From Gammaproteobacteria bacterium (GTDB lineage: Bacteria; Pseudomonadota; Gammaproteobacteria; DSM-16500), in the NCBI GenBank assembly GCA_013816845.1, contig JACDDU010000002.1, positions 248,001-312,000 of the forward strand: a DNA stretch of 64,000 nt. The letters are read 5' to 3'. Within the stretch, counting starts at the first letter, position 1. Every line of letters begins with the position of its first letter. A program made the translations under genes and the position numbers. The notes under the pieces were generated by a model. It made no database searches, had not been told where the DNA came from, and saw nothing but the letters and a program-made list of their open reading frames with translations. Of the stretch, positions 1-9,116 are shown piece by piece.

Positions 1-1024
1 AAACATGACCACGATGACGCTTAAATCCCCCAGCACCAGCGCTCGAGTGCAGGATTGTATCATTTTCTATTGCAATGTTAATTTTAATCGCCGATAACAT
101 GCGATATAAACCTAGTTTTGCAGGTTGGTTTGTATCGTATCCAAATAGTGGTGCGTAGGTAATATTATTGCGTGTTAGGCAGCCAATGAACGCATCTATT
201 TGATTAGCCTTTTTAATCGTTCTTATATTAAACATCAAGTTGTTTGTTAAAAAACCGATAAACTCTGTTGAATATTGAGGGTTCAAATACGAATATTTAT
301 CAAGATACAAGGAATCATATAGCTCTTTCATTCTGAAAATATCTTGTTGAGTTAAGTTGTCCTCCCCAACGTCATACCCTGAATCACGTAAAATTTTTTC
401 ATCTCTACGTAAATCAGTAGGTTTTCGCTGCTGAAATTCTTTTAGTTTTTCTTTTGAAAGCATATGAATTCGACGGCTTCCAATCAAAAAATACTTATTT
501 TTTTGTAAATTGTTTATGGTGGATAGATCAGTAATAAAGTTCAAAGTGCGAAAGAGAATAGCGTGCTGAGGAAATTTTCTTATTAAAAATTGTGTGATGC
601 TTCTAACCTGTTCGTTTGAAAGGGTTGAATAAATATTAGTAGGGAATAACCAGTTATTAACATGGATACATTTATCAATTTTACCGGCATTCAAAATTTT
701 ACCTAACGCATTTAAAACTAAGGCGGCTATTTTTCTGATAAATAGATTTTTTATAACAGATAATTCCTCAATCGTGTAACTGATGTATTGTGTATATGCC
801 GATACAAGATAAGTATTTTTAGGTATAAAATCGCATATCGTAAGTGGAATAATCTGATTATTTATTTTAAGCAAGCAAAAAACTGCTGTTGCATTCTTAA
901 TAATAGAAAAAGGTTGGTTTTTTAGTACAGTAAGTAAATAATCTTTTTCTGAGGTGGATATATCAGATGGCCATGTTATCTCGTCTATTGTTTCAACATC
1001 AAAAAAAGTCACTTGACTAGTCAT
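1..1024 (-). CDS. Unrecognised protein, 3' end cut by window edge
   Basis: The frame is open from an ATG at 1024 leftward to the window edge, giving 341 visible residues with no stop and no C-terminus. The start overlaps the last 8 bases of the upstream adenylating-enzyme gene, so the two are probably co-transcribed and translationally coupled. No signal peptide or membrane segment is visible. Near the cut edge there is a short Gly/Ala/Ser-rich stretch (SSAGAGGFKR). Partnership with an adenylate-forming enzyme would fit an acyltransferase or other enzyme using an activated acid, but this is inference from context only. I do not recognise the family. Confidence 0.7.
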   Translation of the reverse strand, partial: MTSQVTFFDVETIDEITWPSDISTSEKDYLLTVLKNQPFSIIKNATAVFCLLKINNQIIPLTICDFIPKNTYLVSAYTQYISYTIEELSVIKNLFIRKIAALVLNALGKILNAGKIDKCIHVNNWLFPTNIYSTLSNEQVRSITQFLIRKFPQHAILFRTLNFITDLSTINNLQKNKYFLIGSRRIHMLSKEKLKEFQQRKPTDLRRDEKILRDSGYDVGEDNLTQQDIFRMKELYDSLYLDKYSYLNPQYSTEFIGFLTNNLMFNIRTIKKANQIDAFIGCLTRNNITYAPLFGYDTNQPAKLGLYRMLSAIKINIAIENDTILHSSAGAGGFKRHRGHV

Positions 1025-2357
1025 AAATACTGCCTTCATCGATATTGAATTTTCTTATTATTCGGCGTAATTTCCTGCCTTTTTCAGGTAAAGAAAACTC
1101 TCCAAAATGTAGCTCTGGACAAATAACATTTAGCTGCTGACAAAGGGTTGTTAAATTATTTTTTATTTCGGATTTTATTTTATCCGATGTGCTGTTATTG
1201 CAGCGTAAGTTAATTTCTAATACAGATGGGTTTTTTTGAATAACGGTATATTCAAGGATATTAGGAGAGCTAGTTACCAATGCACGTCGAATAAAATCAG
1301 GAAAAATAGGTTCTAATTTTCCGTCCTTAATAGTTTTCATAAAAAAAAGATCATCACACCTTCCATCAACTTGTTCTAGCGCTGTATAAAGTGAACCACA
1401 AGCACAGGCTTCTTTACGCTCAGTAAGGACATCATTGAGTCGATAACGAATGATGGGTTGTGTGGTGCGATAAAAGTCAGTAATGACTGGGATAAATTTT
1501 CTTTTCTCTGCATCAATATATTCTTTTTCTACAAGAAGGATATCTTCGTTAAGATGTAAGGTGCCTTGCTTACAAGTAACGGCTAAAAAGCCTTCGGTTG
1601 CTTGATAAATTTGATGTACAGTTTGTTTAAACTGTTTTTCGATATACACCTTGTCAATCGGTTCTAACACTTCAGCGACGGAAATAATCCGAATAGGCTT
1701 TATTGCTAATTTATTTGTAGATTGTGCAACTGCTAAGATTCTTAACATTGAAGGAGGTGCAACTAAGATGCTGGGTTGAAATTGATTTAATTTCGTTATT
1801 TGTAATTCCACACTATCTAACAAATCATAAAAATCAAATTGAATGAATCGGCTATTTAATGTCGTATAAATGTTGCTATTGGCTCTTAAGAAAAAAGCAA
1901 TATGTTGTTTTGAAAACAAGGTCTGAGGTAACATTTTAGCAAGAATTACCCCTGCCCATGCTAATCGCTCGTTTTCACTCACTAAGAACAATCCTCTATT
2001 TCCTGAAGTTCCAGAAGAAAGGCCAACGGTGTATTTTCCAAGAGTGGGACTAAAGTTTCTGGATTTTTCTGCTTTTATTGCAATTTCGTCTGCAATATTA
2101 AAATCTATTCCTGCGGTGTTTAAAGCGCTAAAATTTTGCATCAAAATATTTTTATCTAAGAGAGGTAATTTCTTCCAATCAGTTAAAGAAAATCCTGCAT
2201 AAAATTCTTTATAAAAAGTTGAGTTTTTTATTGCGAAACGAGCTATTGCTTGTGCTTTTTTGTTTTGCCAATTGATAAGTTTTTCCCTGCTATTAAAATA
2301 ATAATTTTTGTAGCGGGTAAGTAAATACCATTTAATTATTTCTAATAAAATTCGCAT
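1017..2357 (-). CDS. F390-synthetase/PaaK-like adenylate-forming enzyme
   Basis: A 446-residue cytosolic protein of the ANL superfamily, in the phenylacetate-CoA ligase / coenzyme F390 synthetase-related branch. Visible motifs are the phosphate-binding loop LSSGTSGNRG (about 113-122), the aromatic/ATP motif YQATEG (251-256), the hinge-type PIIRYRLNDV (301-310), a CACGS metal-like pair (318-322) and DGRCDD (331-336). The family activates a carboxylate as an acyl-adenylate. The acid used cannot be read from sequence, and true F390 synthesis is unlikely in this kind of bacterium. Length is normal for the family. The downstream gene overlaps by 8 bases, suggesting an operon. Confidence 0.85.
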   Translation of the reverse strand: MRILLEIIKWYLLTRYKNYYFNSREKLINWQNKKAQAIARFAIKNSTFYKEFYAGFSLTDWKKLPLLDKNILMQNFSALNTAGIDFNIADEIAIKAEKSRNFSPTLGKYTVGLSSGTSGNRGLFLVSENERLAWAGVILAKMLPQTLFSKQHIAFFLRANSNIYTTLNSRFIQFDFYDLLDSVELQITKLNQFQPSILVAPPSMLRILAVAQSTNKLAIKPIRIISVAEVLEPIDKVYIEKQFKQTVHQIYQATEGFLAVTCKQGTLHLNEDILLVEKEYIDAEKRKFIPVITDFYRTTQPIIRYRLNDVLTERKEACACGSLYTALEQVDGRCDDLFFMKTIKDGKLEPIFPDFIRRALVTSSPNILEYTVIQKNPSVLEINLRCNNSTSDKIKSEIKNNLTTLCQQLNVICPELHFGEFSLPEKGRKLRRIIRKFNIDEGSIYD

Positions 2358-2671
2358 TTGTTTTGTTAAGCTTATTTATAGATATGCAAGATTAAAACTT
2401 GAGCAATTGTATCATATTGTGATTTTTTATACACTCTTTAAGCGCTTGATATTAGAGATAAAAATACTATATATGCGGCATTATTCATCATTATTTAATA
2501 AAATACATGTGGTTATACAACCAAAAGCTCTCTCTAAACCCACTCCTGGTCACACTGCGTGAGTGCGTCAATATATCATCATCATGAACCCCATTAGGAA
2601 ACGCTGCGGACGCGTCTATAAAATCTAATACCAAAGCGATAGACTCAGTCAAATAATAACGCCGGCTTAAA

Positions 2672-3140
2672 TTAAGCTCCAAGTTCCTTTAATATCTCAT
2701 CTTCTAATTCTTTTGCAGAGGGTAACTTATTTGAAAGTTCTTTCGGCAACTGCTTTGATAAACGGAATTCAGAAACGCCCATGGGCTTATTAATACCGTG
2801 TAATGTATATTCAACATCGAAACGATCTCTTTCAGAACATAAAATTATACCTATAGAGGGATTTTCATGCGGTTCAAGTACAAAATCATCTAATAAATTT
2901 AAATAAAAATTCATTTTTTCCGGCATACTCTGGTTGAAATTTACCTTTTTTAATTTCCATTGCCACGAGGTCTTGTAAACGTCTATTAAAAAATAATAAA
3001 TCAATAAATACTTCTCTTCCTTCGGCAACAATACGATATTGATTGCCAATAAAGGAAAATCCGTATCCTAGACCAATCATGACCGTTTTGATTTTGTTAA
3101 CCATGCGATTTTCAATTTCAGCTTCAAGTACAGACCCGGC
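2672..3140 (-). pseudogene. Frameshifted remnant of a DUF1016 (YhcG-type) nuclease
   Basis: Two overlapping frames on the minus strand together rebuild the C-terminal nuclease half of a DUF1016/PDDEXK protein. One frame (about 3140-2920) carries the FIDLLFF and AMEIKKGKF core, and the other (2919-2672) carries the tail with SIGIILCSE and the LSKQLPKELSNKLPS motif. The frame changes at a run of six T (2914-2919, A6 on the coding strand), which suggests a slippage indel. The N-terminal half is missing. The tail aligns well by eye with the intact paralogue at 3477-4547, so this looks like a decayed second copy. Confidence 0.75.
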
Positions 3141-3476
3141 GCAGTTTACGCTCTTTAACTAATTTGCAAGGGGAATTTGTTTTAGCAAATGCTTACGGTA
3201 ATGGGGCTTCTTGACCCTATTGTAAATATTGTATCATGACTTTAAAACCAATAATCCTCATGAAATAACTAAAGCAATTAATAATAATAACAGTCAATCA
3301 TCAATTTGTATTCTTGAGTTAAGCCTGCGATCTCTATCCCGCAATGGTAAGCTGTACCATGTCGAGCTTACAGCAAAATATAAGGTCTTAACGTTACTAA
3401 TATTAGAAATAACGTTTACAATTGATCTATATATACCCTTTAATTACAAATATCGTTAAATTGTTCGGTAAAAATC

Positions 3477-4547
3477 TTATAATTTTTCTGTTTCAATCTT
3501 CTCGTTCAATTCAGCTTCAATTTCCGCAATGCTTGGCAATCTCGTTTTAAGTTCTTTGGGTAATGCTTTCGATAAAGTATATTCTGAAACTCCAATGGGC
3601 GCTTTAATGTTGCGTAAAGCATACTCAGCTACAACTTTATGCTTCGATTTGCATAACAGTATGCCGATTGTTGGCTGATCACACTCTTTTTTCATTTGAT
3701 CATCAACTACTGCAAGATAAAAACCAAGCTGTCCTGTGTGCTCTGGTTTGAACTTGCCAGCTTTGAGTTCAATCACGACAAATGAGCGCAAGTTTAGATG
3801 ATAGAAAAGTAAGTCAATGAAAAATTCTTGATTATCAAACGTCAAGGGTACTTGAGAGCCAACAAATGCAAAACCTTGTCCTAATTCAAGTAGGAAATCT
3901 CTCACATGCGTAATGAGTGCATCTTCAATTGAGCGTTCATGAGCTTTGCCTTGGATAGTTAAGAAATCGAAATTATAAGGGTCTTTCAATATTTCATTAG
4001 CTAAATTAGATTGCTCGGGTGGTAAATGATCGTGAAAATTACTTATTTTGTTATTAGCAATCCCTTGCCGTTGATATAGGTTGCTTTGAATCTGCATTTC
4101 TAAAACTGAGCGAGACCAGCCATTTTTAATGACTTGTACGGCGTACCACTCTCTGATCTTTTCAGGCTCTACCATCTGCATCAAGCGGACAATGTGCCCC
4201 CATGGTAATTGCGAAACAGCTTGTTTCGCAAATTCGATCTTAGGATATAGGGTCGCAAAACGGCGGATATGCTCAAGATTGCGTTTAGAAAATCCTCGCA
4301 TCTCGGGGAAAGTTTGGCGTATGTCGTGAGAGAATTGTGCTAAAAATCGATCACCCCAATTATGAGCTTTTTGTTTGTCTATTAATTCACAGCCCAATTC
4401 CCAATAGAATTTAATTAGCTCACTATTTGCCGCAATAGCAGCACGAGTTTGGGCAATTTTTAGGCGGTTTTTGATGTTTGTTAAAAAATGTTTATAGTTT
4501 TGATCAAGCTGTAGCGAGTCATTTTTTTTCTCAAGTTGTTTGTTCAT
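3477..4547 (-). CDS. DUF1016 / YhcG-family PDDEXK nuclease
   Basis: A 356-residue protein with the two-part layout of the family. The N-terminal DUF1016_N region (about 10-175) includes the SWGHI-like motif LPWGHIVRLM (114-123). The C-terminal nuclease domain (about 200-345) has candidate active-site residues in FIDLLFYH (D245) and VVIELKAGKF (E260, K262). YhcG-type proteins are predicted DNA nucleases found in restriction-like and mobile-element contexts; their exact role is not settled. The start codon lies only 7 bases from the 162 bp direct repeat that ends in a tRNA-Lys fragment, which supports an island location. A broken paralogue lies just downstream. Confidence 0.85.
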   Translation of the reverse strand: MNKQLEKKNDSLQLDQNYKHFLTNIKNRLKIAQTRAAIAANSELIKFYWELGCELIDKQKAHNWGDRFLAQFSHDIRQTFPEMRGFSKRNLEHIRRFATLYPKIEFAKQAVSQLPWGHIVRLMQMVEPEKIREWYAVQVIKNGWSRSVLEMQIQSNLYQRQGIANNKISNFHDHLPPEQSNLANEILKDPYNFDFLTIQGKAHERSIEDALITHVRDFLLELGQGFAFVGSQVPLTFDNQEFFIDLLFYHLNLRSFVVIELKAGKFKPEHTGQLGFYLAVVDDQMKKECDQPTIGILLCKSKHKVVAEYALRNIKAPIGVSEYTLSKALPKELKTRLPSIAEIEAELNEKIETEKL

Positions 4548-4553
4548 GAATCC

Positions 4554-4715
4554 ATCCTTGCGTGACTTTTGCGTGATTCACTTATGCATCATAGTACAGT
4601 ATTATGCATTCGTAACGGACGCACTGCATAATAAAATTATTATAAATCAATAGATTAACGATTATGCTGCTGTCTCTTAATCAGCGGGTCGTTGGTTCGA
4701 TCCCAACACGGCCCA
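4554..4715. repeat. 162 bp direct repeat, copy A, ending in a tRNA-Lys 3' half (att-like)
   Basis: This block is about 90% identical by eye, without gaps, to 11181-11342. The last ~40 bases (about 4672-4715) read as the anticodon arm, variable loop and T-arm of tRNA-Lys with a CTT anticodon loop (CTCTTAA), a GGTTCGATCC T-loop and acceptor end GGCCCA. The 5' half of the tRNA and CCA are absent, so it is not a functional tRNA. Integrase target sites commonly occupy tRNA 3' ends, so this is probably an attachment-site relic. Confidence 0.8.
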
Positions 4716-4850
4716 ACTAATAAAATCAAACACTTACAGCGAAAAATGTCCGTTTCAAAGACCCCTCATAAAATCCTGGAGTGCATCTGGAGTGCAATTT
4801 CAATGTACGTGCCTGCTAAAAAATCTATATAGGTGAATAAATGGGGGTCA

Positions 4851-4875
4851 ATAAAAAGCCGTGCGTACACGGCTT
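4851..4875 (-). terminator. Perfect 8 bp hairpin with T-tract (leftward)
   Basis: The stem AAGCCGTG/CACGGCTT (4856-4863 and 4868-4875) has a 4-base loop. On the minus strand it is followed by a run of five T, the form of an intrinsic terminator. No intact leftward gene ends here, so it may belong to a lost gene. Confidence 0.55.
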
Positions 4876-4911
4876 CAAAGTAAGTCAAAAAGCGAATTTA
4901 GCGTTTTGTAA

Positions 4912-5287
4912 AATTCTTTAGCAACCACATATCAAGATCTTAAATATCAGCTGGCGCAAAGCCCATTAGAAAATTATCATCTACAACACAATTACCTATC
5001 TTGCTACTTGTGATCGATATGAAGCAATTTTACGTGAAGAAAAAATCAAAAAGAATTATGAAATTATTCGGACAAAACAAAAAAATCGTAATAAAACTGT
5101 ACGATTGAGACACAAAGAATCAAATGAATATATTGTAGTTACTCTAAATAATTTTGCAGATCAGAATCTAATTGACCAGTTGGTTTCCGAAGACGCTTAT
5201 TATCTAGGTTACCTTGCAGGCCAAGAACAAACATGGAAGGATGCTGTACGCTTGAAGTTAATCTCTACACCCGAAAAAGAATCTTAA
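4912..5287 (+). pseudogene. Small gene remnant with C-terminal GYLAG motif, frameshifted
   Basis: The frame ending at 5287 is open from 4970 but has no good start before a TTG at 5105. The preceding coding-like stretch (from about 4912) is in another frame, and the two join near 5000, indicating an indel in a longer gene. The C-terminus reads DAYYLGYLAGQ and resembles the end of the 167-residue protein at 23481-23984 (DASRIGYLAGI). Both lie next to a class I methyltransferase gene, so they may be paralogues of one small family. Function is unknown. If the 5105 TTG is used, a 60-residue product remains possible. Confidence 0.45.
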
Positions 5288-5290
5288 TGA

Positions 5291-6025
5291 ATGAATAAAT
5301 TTTCCTATAATTCGACGCAATATACAGATTATCGACCTAATTATCCGAAAGAGCTTTATGCTTATCTTCAAAAGTGTGCAGGGAATGGCTTGGTTGTGGA
5401 TTGCGGGGCAGGTAGCGGACAAAATTCACTAGGCTTATCTCAATATTTTAAAACTGTTATTGCTACTGATCTTTCTTTTGAATTGCTATTGAAAGCATCC
5501 CACTTAAAAAATGTTTCTTATGTTCAATCATCCGCCGATCAATTGCCTATTCGATCAAACACCACAAGGCTTATTTGTATTGCGCAAGCAATTCATTGGT
5601 TCCCGCTAAATGACTTTTATCGAGAGGTAAAAAGGATCTTGCAGCCTGACGGAATTATTGCAGCCTGGGGATATAATCAAGCTGTCATTGAACCTAAAGT
5701 GGATGAAGTTATAAAAAAAATCTATTTGCAAATGAGTAGTGCACAAAATCCTTCCGCGGAACGTCAATATTTATATGATCATTACAAAACCCTACCATTT
5801 CCATTTCAGCTTATTTCGAGTCCTGATTTTAGTATGCAAGTGGATTGGAATTTGCACCAACTAATAGGGTACATAAAAACATGGCCTGGATTACTAGAGT
5901 ATGAGAAAAGATTTGGAGTTAATTTAGTTGATGAAAGAGAAGGAGAGCTATTTGCAGCCTGGGAAGATCCATCGAATTTAAAATTAGTAACCTGGCCAAT
6001 TTATTTAAAGATTGGCGTAATCTAA
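5291..6025 (+). CDS. Class I SAM-dependent methyltransferase
   Basis: A 244-residue soluble protein. The N-terminal YTDYRPNYP segment is typical of Methyltransf_11/25-type small-molecule methyltransferases. Motif I is VVDCGAGSG (35-43), followed by the acidic motif IATDLS (57-62), the AIHWF motif near 106 and a LQPDGIIAAWG strand typical of the post-motif region. It should transfer a methyl group from S-adenosylmethionine to an unknown small acceptor. It starts 3 bases after the GYLAG remnant, and a hydrolase gene follows 32 bases downstream, so the two are probably one operon inside the repeat-bounded segment. Confidence 0.85.
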   Translation: MNKFSYNSTQYTDYRPNYPKELYAYLQKCAGNGLVVDCGAGSGQNSLGLSQYFKTVIATDLSFELLLKASHLKNVSYVQSSADQLPIRSNTTRLICIAQAIHWFPLNDFYREVKRILQPDGIIAAWGYNQAVIEPKVDEVIKKIYLQMSSAQNPSAERQYLYDHYKTLPFPFQLISSPDFSMQVDWNLHQLIGYIKTWPGLLEYEKRFGVNLVDEREGELFAAWEDPSNLKLVTWPIYLKIGVI

Positions 6026-6057
6026 GGTCTTTGTAGACCTCCTAATAAGGTTGTTGC

Positions 6058-6744
6058 GTGAAAAATACTTTAGTATTAATTCCTGGCGTTGGTGCAAATG
6101 AAATGATCTGGCAGCACCAAAAAAGGCACTTGGAAAATGAGTTTGATATTCGAATCGTTGTAGCTAATCAATCCAATGATAGAGATGTATTAATAGAAAC
6201 CATACTAGATCCACTACCAGATCAATTCTATTTATGCGGACATTCATTTGGAGGTTGGCTCGCTCAAATTATTGCTTCTACTTATCCAAAACGCGTTAAA
6301 AAATTAATTTTAATAAATACTTGGTCCCGATGTAGTCAATCGTTTATTGCATTTATTCAAGATGTACTTTATAAAATTGAGACTGGGATTTTCAAAAAAT
6401 TTGTAGAAGATACTTTCTCCACTACCAACCTCGCACAAGATAGAGATAACAAACTTACTTTATTAAAACAAATGTTACTAAGTGCGGAACCCCAGTCATA
6501 TGTAAATCAATATCAAGCTATTCTAAAGAGTTGTGAAACAGTTAGTTTGTTAAGCAATATTAGCGCTTCTACATTAATTATTCATAGTAAAGAAGATAGT
6601 TTTTTTTCATTAAAAGAAAGCCAATTTATAAAGCAAAATATCCCAATTGCTAAATTAGCTCTTCTTCATGACTGTGGTCATAATTCTCCTTTAGAGCAAC
6701 CTCAAGCTATTACTGCTCTAGTAGATTTGTGGTTAACTATTTAA
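6058..6744 (+). CDS. Alpha/beta hydrolase
   Basis: A 228-residue protein starting at GTG. It has the full small alpha/beta-hydrolase pattern: LIPGVG oxyanion strand near the N-terminus, nucleophile elbow CGHSFGGW with Ser63, an acidic residue in HSKEDSF, and the catalytic His in HDCGHNSP (His208). No signal peptide, so it is cytosolic. The substrate, ester or thioester, cannot be predicted. It follows the methyltransferase closely and probably shares its transcript. Confidence 0.85.
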   Translation: MKNTLVLIPGVGANEMIWQHQKRHLENEFDIRIVVANQSNDRDVLIETILDPLPDQFYLCGHSFGGWLAQIIASTYPKRVKKLILINTWSRCSQSFIAFIQDVLYKIETGIFKKFVEDTFSTTNLAQDRDNKLTLLKQMLLSAEPQSYVNQYQAILKSCETVSLLSNISASTLIIHSKEDSFFSLKESQFIKQNIPIAKLALLHDCGHNSPLEQPQAITALVDLWLTI

Positions 6745-6756
6745 TAACTTATCCGA

Positions 6757-6909
6757 ATAGCAAAAACTTTAGATGAAATATGTGGCAAAGCTTTATCAAC
6801 ATTTATAACTGTAATGAAAAATTCTGGTAGCCCGCTTACCTCTGTTATAGAAAAAACAGTCCAAGAAAATCCAAAGGAAGTTTGTTTAAACAGGAAGGCC
6901 AATAAATAA
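6757..6909 (+). pseudogene. Short coding-like fragment
   Basis: An open frame after the hydrolase encodes about 50 residues (ITVMKNSGSPLTSVIEK segment) with no ATG at its beginning; the only internal ATG gives a very short peptide. The composition looks protein-like, so it may be the tail of a deleted gene. I cannot assign a family. Confidence 0.25.
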
Positions 6910-6986
6910 AATTGTAGCAATCACTAGAGGCTGCATACTTGTTTATTTATTTGATTCTATCATAAACGTTTTGCTTGACAGCTTTA

Positions 6987-7264
6987 TTAGTGAGTTTTCC
7001 GCAGGCCTGCGGAAAACTGTGGTTCTTTCGCACACCAATGATTTGTATGTGGCGCAAAAAAAGCCGAAACACAATTTCTGTTTTTTGGATACTCTTTTAA
7101 GTATGCTTCACCTAGTATTTTAATATGCTCGCTGGTTAATGCTTCAGGATTGTAAATAAGGACGGAAAACTTTGCCAACGTTTCATCATCTTTTAAAAGC
7201 TTAACTTTTTTATATCCTTCATAGCTTTTACAACATCTTGAGTCGTAAAGTTCCTTGCTTCCAT
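6987..7264 (-). pseudogene. Frameshifted N-terminal fragment, paralogue of the 15581 gene
   Basis: The minus strand encodes MEARNFTTQDVVKAMK from an ATG at 7264, then a frameshift near 7195, then a 63-residue stretch ending at 6987. The pattern NPEALTSEHIKILGEAYL plus the HTNH motif matches NPELLTNEHIHLIGQAYL and HTNH in the 185-residue protein at 15581-16138. The C-terminal two-thirds are missing, and the end is replaced by a perfect 26 bp palindrome (6993-7018), which may mark an insertion or deletion point. Function of the family is unknown. Confidence 0.6.
6993..7018. repeat. Perfect 26 bp palindrome
   Basis: Both halves (AGTTTTCCGCAGG and its exact complement) meet with no spacer, centred between 7005 and 7006. 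It interrupts the tail of a broken gene. It could be a small mobile palindrome, a recombination scar or a protein-binding site. Confidence 0.7.
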
Positions 7265-7516
7265 ACCAACCTCCTATTAATTTATATCAAATCTTCTGTT
7301 GGGAAAATGTACTTGATAATAATGTTTTTTGCCAGGGTCCAGCGTTACGAGCTAAAAGTATTTTGTTAGAGGCAACACCATTATGGCGCTCGGGCTCTGC
7401 TCACCCTTCGGCGACAAAAATGTCTATCCTTCCATTCTGTTGTAATTGAATGGGTGATAGTACTACGTTATCATCCAACTTACCGAAAAAACACATGAGC
7501 TTAAGGATGAGGCAAC

Positions 7517-8980
7517 ATGGATTCTACACTTAGCCCCCATTGTCCAGCGCGCGCGCGTACAAATGAAATGTATTCAATCACATTCACAGAAGCCTCACCT
7601 GCAAGTTTTTTCGAAAAATTATTTACAACTATTAGAGAATTATTTGTAAGAATTAGTTTGAAAAGTTTGTATCATGCTTGGAGCATTGGCACACAAAATG
7701 ATTTAAGCAAAACTTTCGCTCGTGCTTGGAAACCAGGCAGTTTTGTTACTAAATGCCCCATGCCGATAGGAACTGTTTATCTCACTGCAGATGCAAACGT
7801 TATACGTACAGTCTTACAAAATCCTCGCAAAGACAAAGAAGGATTATTTTACGATCATGAAAACAAACGCTTATTTGTTGAAGGGATTCTGACCGACATT
7901 TTCCCTGAGGATGTCAAAAAATATGGTGTAGACAGTGTTGCTGACATGATAGTCATTAGCGCTGATGCGGAAAAAATAAAATCGATGCGTGCGCCACTGC
8001 TTAATAGTTTAGGAGCGGCCAGTGTCAAAGATTACATACCACAACTTAATAGCATTGCAAATAATATTCTTGATGTAATGTCTAACGCTGAAAAAGAAAA
8101 TTGCAATGCTGAAGAATTGGCATTTGAATTTGCAATTACAGTTATTTCAAAATTTATAACTGGTTACGAAACCAACCGACAAAATTACAAGTTATTTGCA
8201 AATGCTTTAAATGCTATTAGCAAACGCATGTCGCGCATTATTTCACGGCGTCCCGCTACCGAAGCTGAAAAACTTGAACTTCAACAAGCTATATCCATCA
8301 TAAGAAATGTCATTGATGACAATATTAACTCGGAACATCCGTCATCTTATATTTCTAAATTAAAAGTACTAGGATGGAACGATTTCCAAATTCGTATCAG
8401 CTTATTCTTTAATTATTTTGCTGGAACTGAAACAACAGCAGGTTCTATTAATTACTTGCTATGGGAATTAGGCAAGCCGAAGCATCAACATTTTGTCACT
8501 GCATTAAGACAACCAGACGGCGGAGATGTTTTTTTACATAAGCTCGTTACTGAAGCATTGCGTTTACATCCACCGGCTTTTATTGAGGGACGCCAATTTC
8601 GTTGTGATACCAATTTAGAAATCCGCGATAAAGCCGGGAAGCTTATCAAACAAATGAAAATGCTAAAAGGTTATTCAATTGTTTGCTTAACGCAAGTGTT
8701 AGCACTTGATCCGGATTTATTTGTAAATCCGCAAGAATTCAACCCTCATCGATTTGATCATTTACCCTCTCAACTACCCTGGCTTCCTTTCGGCGCCGGT
8801 ACACATGTTTGTCCCGGACAATATCTTGCACTTACTGAATTGAGAACTTTAATTCCGTGCATAGTGAAAAAATTTGACATTGAAACTCTTTATCCTAAGG
8901 ATAAAACTGACCAAAGTGGATTCCTTACCCTGCGCGCAACGCCCGCTTTAATCAAATTAAAACCCAAACGGGGGATGTAG
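7517..8980 (+). CDS. Cytochrome P450
   Basis: A 487-residue soluble P450 with all signature elements: I-helix AGTETTAG (302-309) with the acid/threonine proton-relay pair, K-helix EALR (346-349), and the haem loop PFGAGTHVCPG with the cysteine ligand at Cys432. There is no N-terminal membrane anchor, as expected in bacteria. It should be a haem monooxygenase needing a redox partner, none of which is encoded nearby. A GAGG ribosome-binding site precedes the ATG. It is cargo of the segment between the two tRNA-Lys repeats; a second, very divergent P450 lies at 40779-42734. Confidence 0.93.
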   Translation: MDSTLSPHCPARARTNEMYSITFTEASPASFFEKLFTTIRELFVRISLKSLYHAWSIGTQNDLSKTFARAWKPGSFVTKCPMPIGTVYLTADANVIRTVLQNPRKDKEGLFYDHENKRLFVEGILTDIFPEDVKKYGVDSVADMIVISADAEKIKSMRAPLLNSLGAASVKDYIPQLNSIANNILDVMSNAEKENCNAEELAFEFAITVISKFITGYETNRQNYKLFANALNAISKRMSRIISRRPATEAEKLELQQAISIIRNVIDDNINSEHPSSYISKLKVLGWNDFQIRISLFFNYFAGTETTAGSINYLLWELGKPKHQHFVTALRQPDGGDVFLHKLVTEALRLHPPAFIEGRQFRCDTNLEIRDKAGKLIKQMKMLKGYSIVCLTQVLALDPDLFVNPQEFNPHRFDHLPSQLPWLPFGAGTHVCPGQYLALTELRTLIPCIVKKFDIETLYPKDKTDQSGFLTLRATPALIKLKPKRGM

Positions 8981-9116
8981 TGTCTCTGAAGCCGGAGTTA
9001 ATTCAACCTTAGCTACCAGCTTTAGTCTGCCCCAACCGTACCCTTACTCAGGGCAAAATATGCTTTTTTTTGATTTTGCGTAGGGATACAATACTTTTTA
9101 TTTGGAGTTTACTTTT

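Noticed and set aside
2491-2682. Leftward 63-residue ORF beside the DUF1016 remnant
   Set aside because: Starts only at TTG, overlaps the remnant's end and shows no family pattern.
3229-3459. Rightward 76-residue ORF between the two DUF1016 copies
   Set aside because: No ribosome-binding site and no coherent protein features. The short GTAAGCT/AGCTTAC stem inside it is weak.
4672-4715. tRNA-Lys gene
   Set aside because: Only the anticodon-to-acceptor half is present, with no D-arm or 5' acceptor strand; treated as part of an att-like repeat. The same applies to 11299-11342.
7255-7449. Rightward 64-residue ORF before the P450
   Set aside because: Composition looks non-coding and it overlaps the start of the broken leftward gene.
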